64,000 nucleotides of DNA, from assembly GCF_001831475.1 (NCBI RefSeq), contig NZ_CP017688.1, forward strand, positions 1-64,000. The letters run 5' to 3'. The position numbers and the translations under genes are program-made. The stretch is from Flavobacterium crassostreae (GTDB lineage Bacteria > Bacteroidota > Bacteroidia > Flavobacteriales > Flavobacteriaceae). Below the pieces are notes generated by a model. It ran no database searches. It was not told the origin of the DNA and saw only the letters and a list, made by a program, of their open reading frames with translations. Positions 39,354-47,031 of the stretch are shown piece after piece (position 1 is the first letter of the stretch; each line of letters opens with the position of its first letter).

Positions 39354-40538
39354 TTATGCAATTTCAGTTACCTGTCCTGCACCTACTGTTCTACCACCTT
39401 CACGGATCGCAAAACGTAAACCTACACTTAATGCAATTGGGCTTAATAATTTAACATCAATTGTTAAGTTATCCCCTGGCATAACCATCTCTACTCCTTC
39501 TGGTAAAGTAATAATACCTGTCACATCTGTTGTACGTACGTAAAACTGTGGACGGTAGTTATTATGGAATGGAGTATGACGTCCACCTTCTTCTTTTTTC
39601 AAGATATAAACCTCTGCTTTGAATGTATCGTGTGGCTTAACAGAACCTGGCTTACAGATAACCATTCCTCTTTTGATGTCTTCTTTTTGAACACCTCTTA
39701 AAAGTATACCTACGTTATCTCCAGCTTCACCTCTATCCAAGATTTTACGGAACATTTCAACTCCAGTAATTGTAGAAGTTAATTTTTCAGCTCCCATACC
39801 AATGATCTCAACTGGATCTCCTGTATTAGCAACTCCAGTTTCGATACGACCTGTAGCAACAGTTCCACGACCTGTAATTGAGAAAACATCTTCAACTGGC
39901 ATTAAGAAAGGTTTTGCAACATCTCTAACCGGCTCTTCAATCCAAGAATCAACCGCTTCCATTAATTCAATAATTTTTGGAACCCATACTGGATCGTTAT
40001 TCAATCCACCTAAAGCAGAACCTTGAACAACAGGACCATTATCACCATCATATTCGTAGAAAGACAATAAATCTCTAATTTCCATTTCAACAAGTTCCAA
40101 CAACTCTTCATCATCAACCATATCCACTTTGTTCATGAATACAACAATTCTAGGAATACCTACTTGACGACCTAACAAGATGTGCTCACGTGTTTGTGGC
40201 ATTGGACCATCTGTTGCAGCAACTACAAGAATAGCACCATCCATTTGAGCCGCTCCAGTAACCATGTTCTTTACGTAATCCGCGTGACCTGGACAGTCAA
40301 CGTGAGCGTAATGACGATTAGCTGTTTCGTACTCTACGTGAGATGTATTAATTGTAATACCTCTTTCTTTTTCTTCTGGAGCATTATCAATTTGATCAAA
40401 TGATTTTGCTTGACAATAACCTGCATCAGACAATACTTTTGTAATTGCAGCCGTTAATGTTGTTTTTCCGTGATCTACGTGTCCAATTGTACCTATGTTT
40501 AAGTGCGGTTTGGAACGGTTAAAATTCTCCTTTGCCAT
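39354..40538 (-). CDS. tuf: Elongation factor Tu
   Basis: GTPase delivering aminoacyl-tRNA to the ribosome. The protein has 394 residues. GTP-binding motifs are GHVDHGKT (19-26), DCPGHADY and NKVDMVDD; domains II and III follow. It is the only tuf gene in the window. It is flanked by tRNA genes on both sides and is probably transcribed with them from the promoter at 41017-41046. Confidence 0.98.
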   Translation of the reverse strand: MAKENFNRSKPHLNIGTIGHVDHGKTTLTAAITKVLSDAGYCQAKSFDQIDNAPEEKERGITINTSHVEYETANRHYAHVDCPGHADYVKNMVTGAAQMDGAILVVAATDGPMPQTREHILLGRQVGIPRIVVFMNKVDMVDDEELLELVEMEIRDLLSFYEYDGDNGPVVQGSALGGLNNDPVWVPKIIELMEAVDSWIEEPVRDVAKPFLMPVEDVFSITGRGTVATGRIETGVANTGDPVEIIGMGAEKLTSTITGVEMFRKILDRGEAGDNVGILLRGVQKEDIKRGMVICKPGSVKPHDTFKAEVYILKKEEGGRHTPFHNNYRPQFYVRTTDVTGIITLPEGVEMVMPGDNLTIDVKLLSPIALSVGLRFAIREGGRTVGAGQVTEIA

Positions 40539-40592
40539 TTTACTTAATTTTTAATCTTAGTTATATATTAATTTCAATTTCCTACTTACTTG

Positions 40593-40664
40593 AGCCAATG
40601 TCGGGAATTGAACCCGAGACCTCTTCCTTACCAAGGAAGCACTCTACCCCTGAGCTACACCGGC
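40593..40664 (-). tRNA. trnT: tRNA-Thr (GGT anticodon)
   Basis: 72 bases without CCA; acceptor stem GCCGGTG/CATTGGC with two G/T wobbles. The anticodon arm CTTCC-TTGGTAA-GGAAG gives anticodon GGT. Lies directly upstream of tuf. Confidence 0.95.
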
Positions 40665-40700
40665 AAAATTATTATTCAATAACCCAAAAGTCATTGTTTG

Positions 40701-40781
40701 TGGGGAGAGCAGGATTCGAACCTGCGAAGTTTACACAGCAGATTTACAGTCTGCCCTCGTTGGCCGCTTGAGTATCTCCCC
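40701..40781 (-). tRNA. trnY: tRNA-Tyr (GTA anticodon)
   Basis: 81 bases without CCA, with the long variable arm of a class II tRNA. Acceptor stem GGGGAGA/TCTCCCC, anticodon loop CTGTAAA giving GTA. Confidence 0.95.
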
Positions 40782-40906
40782 ATTAACTAATAATCTACAC
40801 ATTATTTCAAAAAAGGTTCTATTTCAAAAACAACCTTTTATAACCTAAAAAAAAGCTTAGCCGTTTTATTTAAAAACCAAAGCTGTATTCTTTTCTTTTT
40901 TTTTAG

Positions 40907-40980
40907 AGCCGGTGGAGGGACTCGAACCCACGACCTGCTGATTACAAATCAGCTGCTCTAGCCAACTGAGCTACACTGGC
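40907..40980 (-). tRNA. trnT: tRNA-Thr (TGT anticodon)
   Basis: 74 bases without CCA; acceptor stem GCCAGTG/CACCGGC, anticodon arm GCTGA-TTTGTAA-TCAGC giving TGT. First RNA of the tRNA-tuf transcript. Confidence 0.95.
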
Positions 40981-40986
40981 ATTATC

Positions 40987-41015
40987 AAAAAAAAGTCCGC
41001 TATTTCTAACGGACT
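40987..41015 (-). terminator. Terminator of hpf, overlapping the tRNA-tuf start region
   Basis: A 6-bp GC-containing stem AGTCCG/CGGACT (40994-40999 with 41010-41015), with additional weak pairing inside, followed on the minus strand by eight T. It ends 7 bases before tRNA-Thr. Confidence 0.75.
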
Positions 41016-41016
41016 G

Positions 41017-41046
41017 CAAATGTATGTATTTTATCTTTGAATCAAA
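41017..41046 (-). promoter_or_regulatory. Promoter of the tRNA-tuf-secE-nusG cluster
   Basis: On the minus strand TTTG (41046-41043), an 18-base spacer and TACATTTG (41024-41017): both elements match the Bacteroidota consensus exactly. The predicted start lies near 41011, inside the hpf terminator stem. Confidence 0.75.
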
Positions 41047-41070
41047 ACATTTTTTTAAAAAAATTTCACA

Positions 41071-41373
41071 TTAAATATGCGCTCGCACCTTTTCTTTCCT
41101 TTTTACAAGCATTCTCTCTAAAGATTCAGCCGAAAGCTCCACTGCTTCTTCAAAGCTTTTGCACTGTTTTTTGACCAAAAAGTCGTCTCCAGGCACATTC
41201 ATTTTAATTTCGACTATTTTATTTTCTTTATCACTGGTGTTGTCCAGTTTCAAATAAACATCCGAACAAACTACTTTATCGTAATATTTTTCTAGCTTAT
41301 CCATTCTTTCCTGAACATAACTTACTAATTTTGCATCAACAGTAAAGTTGACTGCATGAATACTTACCTTCAT
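41071..41373 (-). CDS. hpf: Ribosome hibernation-promoting factor, short form
   Basis: Ribosome-associated translation inhibitor of 100 residues, the short HPF/RaiA class. It begins MKVSIHAVNFTVDAKLVSYVQERMDKLE..., with the beta-alpha-beta-beta-beta-alpha fold pattern and a basic C-terminal ERMLVKRKEKVRAHI. It binds the 30S decoding region in stationary phase. It lies 42 bases after the xerC-like gene and ends in its own terminator. Confidence 0.92.
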   Translation of the reverse strand: MKVSIHAVNFTVDAKLVSYVQERMDKLEKYYDKVVCSDVYLKLDNTSDKENKIVEIKMNVPGDDFLVKKQCKSFEEAVELSAESLERMLVKRKEKVRAHI

Positions 41374-41415
41374 AATTCATTTATTTAATTGTTAAACTTA
41401 CCCATCAAACAAATA

Positions 41416-42306
41416 CTATTTATTTCTGGGATGTGCTTCTTTATACACCTTTTGGAGCTCGGACAAGCTACTGTGGGTATAAATTTGTGTAGAAGCCAAA
41501 CTAGAATGACCTAATAACTCTTTGACAGAATTCAAATCTGCACCATGATTTAGCAAATGAGTCGCAAAGGTATGCCGTAAGACATGCGGACTTGTTTTTA
41601 CTTTTTCAGACACTCCACTAAAGTAAGAATTAATTAAACGATACACAAAAGAAATACTCAATTTAGATCCTTTTTTGGACAAAAAGAAACATTCTGTATC
41701 TTCTATACTTTCTAATTGCGATCTATACGTATTATACAGCACCAACTGATCTTGCACTATAGGCAATATAGGTATAATGCGCTCCTTATTTCGTTTACCT
41801 AAAACCTTAATGGTTCGAGCAGACCAATTAACCCCATCCAAACGCAAACCAAGCAACTCTGCCCTACGCATGCCAGTGGTGTAAAACAAATCTACAATCA
41901 ATTTATTACGAACCGTTTCAAAAGTAACCTCCTCTTGATCCGCTTTCAAAACATGAGTCATTTCTTTTTCCGAAAAAGGAATTTGCAACGTTTTTTTGAC
42001 TCGCAACGACCTATGCTTAAGTAATGGAGAATCTGTTATTTGCTTGCTTTTTAGCAAAAACCTATAAAAAGCCCGCAAGGATGCAATTTTTCTATTAACG
42101 GTAAGATTAGACAAGCCCCCATCTACCAAAACCACAATCCAAGACCTAATCTGGCTATACACCACCCCGAGCAAATCCTGCTGATCAAATGCCAATACTA
42201 AAAAGCGCTGGAATTCTTGCACATCTCTACCGTAAGCCTTCACGGTATGCGATGCGTAATTTTTTTCTTTTTCTAAATACTCTTGAAAAGCGTGAAGGAT
42301 TGTCAT
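41416..42306 (-). CDS. xerC: Tyrosine recombinase XerC-like
   Basis: Site-specific recombinase of 296 residues likely acting at dif for chromosome dimer resolution. The N-terminal SAM-like domain (about 1-90) and catalytic domain with Arg in TTGMRRAELL, a Lys in the beta-hairpin (KVLGKRNKERIIPI), HVLRHTFATH, GHSS and the nucleophile Tyr in STQIYTHSS are all present. The ATG at 42306 (MTILHAF) is preferred over 42333, which overlaps the rpsU terminator. No mobile-element context, so a housekeeping role is more likely than an integrase role. XerD is not in the window. Confidence 0.93.
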   Translation of the reverse strand: MTILHAFQEYLEKEKNYASHTVKAYGRDVQEFQRFLVLAFDQQDLLGVVYSQIRSWIVVLVDGGLSNLTVNRKIASLRAFYRFLLKSKQITDSPLLKHRSLRVKKTLQIPFSEKEMTHVLKADQEEVTFETVRNKLIVDLFYTTGMRRAELLGLRLDGVNWSARTIKVLGKRNKERIIPILPIVQDQLVLYNTYRSQLESIEDTECFFLSKKGSKLSISFVYRLINSYFSGVSEKVKTSPHVLRHTFATHLLNHGADLNSVKELLGHSSLASTQIYTHSSLSELQKVYKEAHPRNK

Positions 42307-42313
42307 ATAAAAT

Positions 42314-42361
42314 AAAAAAACCGTTAGCATCAAAGTTATAAAAACTTTAATGACTAACGGT
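42314..42361 (-). terminator. Terminator of rpsU
   Basis: Stem ACCGTTAG/CTAACGGT (42320-42327 with 42354-42361) continued by CAT/ATG and AAAGT/ACTTT with single bulges. The plus-strand A-run gives a T-tract for the minus strand. It separates rpsU from xerC. Confidence 0.88.
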
Positions 42362-42384
42362 ACTTATTGAATAACAAAAACTAC

Positions 42385-42579
42385 TTAGTTCTCTAAGTTG
42401 TCTTTCATGTTTTGAATATAAGCTGCTTTCTGCACTTTAATTCTATTTTTTACAGAAGGTTTAATAAAAGCAGTACGTGCTCTTAACTGACGAACAGTTC
42501 CTGTTTTATCAAATTTTCTTTTATAGCGCTTTAATGCTCTATCGATATTTTCTCCGTCTTTAATTGGTATAATTAACAT
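42385..42579 (-). CDS. rpsU: 30S ribosomal protein bS21
   Basis: Small basic ribosomal protein of 64 residues (MLIIPIKDGENIDRALKRYK...). The start at 42579 is fixed by homology and by a strong Shine-Dalgarno sequence 8 bases upstream. The frame is open to 42672 but those 31 residues are not conserved. In Flavobacterium johnsoniae bS21 helps hide the 16S anti-Shine-Dalgarno end, and this gene is one of few with a strong ribosome site. It has its own promoter and terminator. Confidence 0.96.
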   Translation of the reverse strand: MLIIPIKDGENIDRALKRYKRKFDKTGTVRQLRARTAFIKPSVKNRIKVQKAAYIQNMKDNLEN

Positions 42580-42587
42580 AATTTTGA

Positions 42588-42597
42588 CACCCCCTTT
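42588..42597 (-). promoter_or_regulatory. Strong Shine-Dalgarno sequence of rpsU
   Basis: AAAGGGGGTG on the minus strand can pair over ten bases (one G/U wobble) with the anti-Shine-Dalgarno CACCTCCTTT, with an 8-base spacer to the ATG at 42579. I noticed no comparable site at the other start codons I examined. Confidence 0.88.
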
Positions 42598-42608
42598 CGT
42601 TAAGTGTG

Positions 42609-42637
42609 CAAAAGTAGTCATTATTTTGACTTTACAA
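42609..42637 (-). promoter_or_regulatory. Promoter of rpsU
   Basis: On the minus strand TACTTTTG (42616-42609) is an exact -7 match, with TTG (42637-42635) 18 bases upstream as a -33. The predicted leader is about 25 bases, so the Shine-Dalgarno lies near the mRNA 5' end. Confidence 0.65.
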
Positions 42638-42704
42638 GCATAAATTAGTGCTTTTTTTGGGTGTGCCGGCAAAAAGGAGCTCTTGATTCCAGAATAACCT
42701 CTTG

Positions 42705-42776
42705 GTTTGCCGTCAGGCTATTCGTTACAATCTTTTATTCCGCAAGGCTTCATAAAAGGATTTTCACTGCTATCCT
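42705..42776 (-). ncRNA. Structured intergenic element, copy 1 (possible Flavo-1-like RNA)
   Basis: On the minus strand: GGATAGCAGTG, then ATCC, a stem CTTTTAT/ATAAAAG (42752-42758 with 42732-42738), then AAGATTGTAACGAATAGCC. The same order of conserved blocks occurs at 50401-50472 with a different stem sequence, as expected of a structured RNA or repeat. It lies between the acyl-CoA dehydrogenase stop and rpsU and is locally more GC-rich. Flavo-1 is named from memory of the motif's taxonomic range, not verified. Confidence 0.5.
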
Positions 42777-42834
42777 TCACACAGAAATCCGGCAAATAGC
42801 CATCCAAAATATTTTCATTTTAACCCCGGAACCC

Positions 42835-43977
42835 CTACGCCTTTAATACATTTCTGGCTATTACTACTTTTTGTATCTCAGTAGTTCCCTCGCCTATAGT
42901 ACATAATTTTGCATCTCTGTAAAATTTTTCTACCGGATAGTCTTTAGTATAACCATATCCACCATGTATTTGTACGGCTTCGTTAGCAACGCGCACACAT
43001 ACCTCCGAGGCATACATTTTTGCCATAGCTCCTAGAGTGGTAACGGGGCGGTGTTCTTGTTTTAAAAAAGCTGCTTTATGCAATAGCAACTCTGAGGCCT
43101 CTATCTCTGTAGCCATATCGGCTAATTTAAAAGAGATCCCTTGAAATTCAGAAATTGGCTTACCAAATTGGTGTCTTTCTTTAGAATATTTTAAAGCTGC
43201 TTCATAAGCTCCTTTAGCAATACCCAAAGACAAAGCACCTATAGATATCCTGCCTCCATCTAGTATCTTCATTGCCTGTATAAACCCTTGCCCAACCTCT
43301 CCTAGTCTATTGGCATCTGGTATTCTGCAATTATCAAAAATCAATTCTGCGGTTTCACTAGCGCGCATTCCTAATTTGTTTTCTTTCTTGCCTGAGCTAA
43401 ATCCAGGCATGCCTTTTTCAAACACAAAGGCTGTCATCCCTTTAGAATCTCCTTTTTCGCCCGTACGTACAATTACCACTGCAATATCTCCCGAAATAGC
43501 ATGCGTAATAAAGTTTTTAGCTCCATTTACGATCCAGTGATCCCCATCTCTTTTTGCCGTAGTATGCATTCCACCTGCATCCGAACCCGTATTGTGCTCC
43601 GTTAATCCCCAAGCACCAATATGCTCTGCAGTAGCTAGTTTAGGAACCCAACGTTTCTTTTGTTCTTCGTTTCCAAAAGACAAAATATGGTTAGTACATA
43701 ACGAATTGTGAGCTGCTACAGACAACCCTATAGAAGGATCCACTTTTGAAATTTCTTCCACAATGGTAATATATTCGTGGTATCCCAAACCAGAACCTCC
43801 CAGCTCCTCAGGAACCAAAATGCCCATAAAGCCCATTTCACCTAACTTTTTGAACAAAGGCACCGGAAAAACCTGAGCCTCATCCCATTCCATTATATTG
43901 GGTCTTATGTTTATTTCGGCAAAATCACGTATGGACTGCGCAATCATCAATTGTGTTTCGTTTGGGTCAAAATTCAT
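42835..43977 (-). CDS. Acyl-CoA dehydrogenase
   Basis: FAD-dependent enzyme catalysing the first oxidation of acyl-CoA in beta-oxidation or branched-chain degradation. The protein has 380 residues, the normal size. The family signatures are WGLTEHNTGSDAGG (about 133-146) and QIHGGYGYTKDYPVEKFYRDA; the catalytic base is likely Glu363 in GEGTTEI. The chain-length specificity cannot be set; short-chain or glutaryl/isovaleryl types are possible. It may act upstream of methylmalonyl-CoA mutase in catabolism. Confidence 0.94.
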   Translation of the reverse strand: MNFDPNETQLMIAQSIRDFAEINIRPNIMEWDEAQVFPVPLFKKLGEMGFMGILVPEELGGSGLGYHEYITIVEEISKVDPSIGLSVAAHNSLCTNHILSFGNEEQKKRWVPKLATAEHIGAWGLTEHNTGSDAGGMHTTAKRDGDHWIVNGAKNFITHAISGDIAVVIVRTGEKGDSKGMTAFVFEKGMPGFSSGKKENKLGMRASETAELIFDNCRIPDANRLGEVGQGFIQAMKILDGGRISIGALSLGIAKGAYEAALKYSKERHQFGKPISEFQGISFKLADMATEIEASELLLHKAAFLKQEHRPVTTLGAMAKMYASEVCVRVANEAVQIHGGYGYTKDYPVEKFYRDAKLCTIGEGTTEIQKVVIARNVLKA

Positions 43978-43994
43978 AGTATGGTTTATTGGTT

Positions 43995-44876
43995 TTAAAA
44001 GCTCAAATATAAATCAATTATACCAGTTTTTTCAGTTGGAAAATCCTTAATTTTTGTTAAATCCTGTATGTTTTTAAAATCGCCGTTACTACTGCGATAG
44101 ATAATAATTTTTCTAGCCAAAGCATATTTAAAATATGGGAACTGTGCTATTTCTTTCAAAGAGGCTGTATTTATGTTTAATTTTGCAATAGATGGGAGCT
44201 CCATTACTTTAAAATAGCGGTTAACTCCTTCTATAGCCTGTGGCGAAAGACCCCAAATTTCTTCCATTTGTTCCATAGCCACAAAACAACCCAATTGTTT
44301 TTTGCGTTTTAAAATTCTATCCGCAAAAACCGCCCCTACTCCATAAACCTTAATTAAGTCTTCTGGAGTTGCTTTATTGATATCTGTTTTTACAACATCT
44401 GTTTTTGTAAAAGATTTTTTAGAATATTGCCGATGCTGGTTAGTGTTTTGAGCCCGTGTTACCCAATCCGGAAATTTAAAATATACGGCCATTTCTTGCA
44501 ATAAAGAATCCGACACTTGAGTTACAGCCTGAAATTCTTTGGCGCTATTTACAAAGTTATTTTTCTTTCTAAAAGCATGCAATCTATCGATCTCCGGAAC
44601 AGACATACCCAGTCGATAGCCTTTGTAATCCGTAATAAAATTAGGATTAAAAGGCGCTATTTTTGATTTTACTGGGATTGCTTCTTGTTTTAAAGAGTCT
44701 ATTTCTGTTTGCAAAGAAAGCCATTTTTGCCCCTGAGGATCCTCTGGACTTGTAGCGGTAACGTTTACACAAAAATAAAGCAACTGCAATCCAATAATTA
44801 AACCCAACAATAGCAAAACAGCTCGGGTTTGCTCTTTTGAATAATTAAAATAACTACGGATTTTTGAGAACAACAT
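43995..44876 (-). CDS. Membrane-anchored helix-hairpin-helix (ComEA-like) protein
   Basis: The protein has 293 residues, with an N-terminal cytoplasmic segment, one membrane helix at about 19-38 and a periplasmic part with helix-hairpin-helix repeats. DINKATPEDLIKVYGVGAVFADRILKRK (about 163-190) and LNINTASLKEIAQFPYFKYALARKI (near 233-257) are typical NTA-type HhH motifs. ComEA proteins bind incoming DNA during natural transformation; a competence role is possible but no other com gene is nearby. An additional HhH-like segment near 70-110 is weaker. Confidence 0.82.
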   Translation of the reverse strand: MLFSKIRSYFNYSKEQTRAVLLLLGLIIGLQLLYFCVNVTATSPEDPQGQKWLSLQTEIDSLKQEAIPVKSKIAPFNPNFITDYKGYRLGMSVPEIDRLHAFRKKNNFVNSAKEFQAVTQVSDSLLQEMAVYFKFPDWVTRAQNTNQHRQYSKKSFTKTDVVKTDINKATPEDLIKVYGVGAVFADRILKRKKQLGCFVAMEQMEEIWGLSPQAIEGVNRYFKVMELPSIAKLNINTASLKEIAQFPYFKYALARKIIIYRSSNGDFKNIQDLTKIKDFPTEKTGIIDLYLSF

Positions 44877-44887
44877 ATTTTTAATAC

Positions 44888-44917
44888 CAAATTTATATTT
44901 TGCAACTATCTAGCAAC
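44888..44917 (-). promoter_or_regulatory. Promoter of the helix-hairpin-helix protein gene
   Basis: On the minus strand GTTG (44917-44914), an 18-base spacer and TAAATTTG (44895-44888). The -7 ends only 11 bases before the ATG, predicting a very short leader. Confidence 0.6.
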
Positions 44918-45148
44918 AATGCACTTAATAATGAATTACTGAGACACTTTATAAATGTACCGTTTTGTAGGCAAACCAACAATCCAAAAATTAAAAAATA
45001 ACAACATGGCACCTAATTACTTAATAAACAAACAAATCTTCAATTTGTTTAGGAAGCTAGTTCGTTATTCGGAGAGTTTACTACCTATTTATAACAATTT
45101 TATTTTAAGTTATATTGCATTATTGTTTTTATATTTTATAAAAAATAA
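44918..45148. other. Divergent intergenic region, no gene seen
   Basis: Part of the 309-base stretch between divergent genes. It holds a 69-codon plus-strand frame (44955-45164) with no recognisable motif and AT-driven composition, which I do not call. Promoters lie at each end. Confidence 0.45.
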
Positions 45149-45156
45149 TACATTTG
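45149..45156 (+). promoter_or_regulatory. Putative -7 element of the amino-acid permease gene
   Basis: TACATTTG matches TAnnTTTG exactly, 29 bases before the ATG at 45186. The -33 position is TTTT at 19-base spacing. Confidence 0.6.
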
Positions 45157-45185
45157 AGCACTAATAATAATAAACCTAAAAACAT

Positions 45186-46637
45186 ATGTCAATTTGGAAA
45201 ACAAAACCGCTTTCGGTTTTACTAAATGAAGCTTCTGAAGACGAAAAAGGTCTAAAAAGAACATTGTCCTCTAGATCTCTTGTTGCTCTTGGAGTTGGTG
45301 CCATAATTGGAGCCGGATTATTCTCTTTAACCGGAATAGCAGCTGCAGAACATGCTGGACCAGCAGTAACTTTATCTTTTATTCTTGCAGCCATTGGATG
45401 CGCCTTTGCTGGGCTTTGTTATGCTGAATTTGCTTCTATGATTCCTGTTGCGGGTAGTGCCTACACCTACTCTTATGCCACCATGGGAGAATTTATGGCA
45501 TGGATTATTGGCTGGGATTTGGTGCTTGAATATGCTTTGGGTGCAGCCACGGTTGGCGTTAGTTGGTCCCGGTATTTATTAGAGCTCCTAAACAAGTATG
45601 GGGTGCATCTAAACCCAAAATTAATTTGCTCCCCCTGGGAAACCCTCACTTTGGGTGATGGAACCATTATAGAGGGTGGCTACATCAATCTGCCGGCAAT
45701 ATTAATTGTATCAGCACTTTCTTTATTGTTAATACGAGGAACGCAAGAATCCGCCTCTATAAATAACGCATTAGTAGTACTTAAGGTTATTGTAGTAGTA
45801 CTATTTATTATATTAGGATGGAGCTATATAGACCCTGCTAATTATATTCCGTATGTACCCGAAAATACTGGTATTAAAGGCCAATTTGGTTGGTCCGGAA
45901 TAGCTGCTGGTGCCGGAACGGTCTTTTTTGCATTTATTGGTTTTGATGCGGTATCTACAGCGGCTCAAGAGGCCAAAAACCCGCAAAAAGGAATGCCAAT
46001 CGGTATTTTAGGCTCCTTGGTTATCTGTACTATTTTGTACGTACTCTTTGCTCATGTAATGACTGGACTAGTTCCTTATTATAAATTTGTTGGAGATGCT
46101 AAACCTGCAGCAACAGCTTTTGCAGTTACGGGATATAGTTTTTTACAAACGGGTTTAATTGTAGCTATATTGGCTGGATACACCTCTGTAATGTTGGTTA
46201 TGTTAATGGGACAAAGCCGTGTATTTTATACCATGAGTAAAGATGGACTTTTGCCTCCGTTATTTGGACAAATACACTCTAAATTTCGTACACCTTATAA
46301 AACCAATATTTTCTTTATGGTCTTTGTGAGTCTCTTTGCTGGATTTGTACCTGTTAGTGATCTAGGACATATGGTTAGTATTGGTACTCTACTTGCCTTT
46401 GTGCTGGTATGCGTGGGTGTACTGGTTATGCGCAAAAAAATGCCAGACGCTCCAAGATCTTTCAAAACGCCATTGGTTCCTTTTGTTCCAATTGCAGGAG
46501 TTTTGGTGTGTAGTTATTTGATGTACTCTTTGCCTTATGAGAGTTGGATCCGATTGGTTTTATGGATGGGAATTGGTGTTGCATTGTATTTTGTATATGG
46601 CAAAAAACACAGCAAATTAAACAACCCTGATAAATAA
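45186..46637 (+). CDS. APC-family cationic-type amino-acid permease
   Basis: Inner-membrane transporter of 483 residues with 12 or more hydrophobic segments. GAIIGAGLFSLTGIAA (about 37-52) is the helix-1 substrate motif, and the segments AGSAYTYSYATMGEFMAWIIGWDL and GFDAVSTAAQEAKNPQKGMP are characteristic of the CAT/YfnA branch for basic or branched-chain amino acids. The actual substrate is not predictable. It is monocistronic, with an upstream -7 element and a bidirectional terminator. Confidence 0.92.
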   Translation: MSIWKTKPLSVLLNEASEDEKGLKRTLSSRSLVALGVGAIIGAGLFSLTGIAAAEHAGPAVTLSFILAAIGCAFAGLCYAEFASMIPVAGSAYTYSYATMGEFMAWIIGWDLVLEYALGAATVGVSWSRYLLELLNKYGVHLNPKLICSPWETLTLGDGTIIEGGYINLPAILIVSALSLLLIRGTQESASINNALVVLKVIVVVLFIILGWSYIDPANYIPYVPENTGIKGQFGWSGIAAGAGTVFFAFIGFDAVSTAAQEAKNPQKGMPIGILGSLVICTILYVLFAHVMTGLVPYYKFVGDAKPAATAFAVTGYSFLQTGLIVAILAGYTSVMLVMLMGQSRVFYTMSKDGLLPPLFGQIHSKFRTPYKTNIFFMVFVSLFAGFVPVSDLGHMVSIGTLLAFVLVCVGVLVMRKKMPDAPRSFKTPLVPFVPIAGVLVCSYLMYSLPYESWIRLVLWMGIGVALYFVYGKKHSKLNNPDK

Positions 46638-46656
46638 TCTCAAACCTTAGGTTACC

Positions 46657-46697
46657 AAAGGGATTATAAAGTGACACCACTTTATAATCCCTTTTTT
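46657..46697. terminator. Strong bidirectional terminator after the permease gene
   Basis: A perfect 17-bp stem (46657-46673 with 46678-46694), with a 4-base loop ACAC and a T-run. It is shared by the convergent permease and PspC genes. Confidence 0.94.
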
Positions 46698-46709
46698 ATT
46701 TCTAGCTCG

Positions 46710-46949
46710 TTATAAATCAAAAACCGAAGTGCGTTTTGCGCGTATTAGGTCTTTTAATTTGATCCAAAAAGCCAACGTAAGATAAACCCCAAACCACAAT
46801 CCTGCTGTTACAAAAGAAATGTAAATAAAAAACAGCCGCACATTGGTAACCCGCATTCCTAATTTATCGGCTAGACGAGAAGAAACATGAAAACCGTATT
46901 TTTCAAAAAAATATTTCATTTTTATTACTCTAGGTATTTTTTCTGGCAT
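46710..46949 (-). CDS. PspC-domain membrane protein
   Basis: The protein has 79 residues. The PspC pattern is visible: SRLADKLGMRVTNVRLFFIYISFVTAGLWFGVYLTLAFWI, with one or two membrane helices at about 38-66 and a basic tail. In enterics PspC senses membrane stress with PspB; the flavobacterial stand-alone form has no known partner. An alternative start at the internal Met11 would remove an unconserved tail. The promoter was not identified. Confidence 0.82.
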   Translation of the reverse strand: MPEKIPRVIKMKYFFEKYGFHVSSRLADKLGMRVTNVRLFFIYISFVTAGLWFGVYLTLAFWIKLKDLIRAKRTSVFDL

Positions 46950-47031
46950 GGCATTTAGTATAAAAAAAAGTCCCCCAAAAATACGTTTTTATTTTCACTA
47001 AGGCAGCCTATTCTGAAAAGACCAAACGTAT

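Noticed and set aside
40532..40771. 79-codon plus-strand frame across two tRNA genes
   Set aside because: Runs antisense through tRNA-Thr and tRNA-Tyr and translates tRNA sequence into MSGIEPETSS-type peptides, a known artefact.
42580..42672. N-terminal extension of rpsU
   Set aside because: The extra 31 codons cover the Shine-Dalgarno and the promoter; the conserved protein begins at 42579.
42661..42846. 61-codon plus-strand frame
   Set aside because: Covers the structured element between rpsU and the acyl-CoA dehydrogenase gene; no conserved protein pattern.
44955..45164. 69-codon plus-strand frame in a divergent intergenic region
   Set aside because: AT-driven composition, no motif, no promoter of its own, and it overlaps the -7 element of the permease gene.
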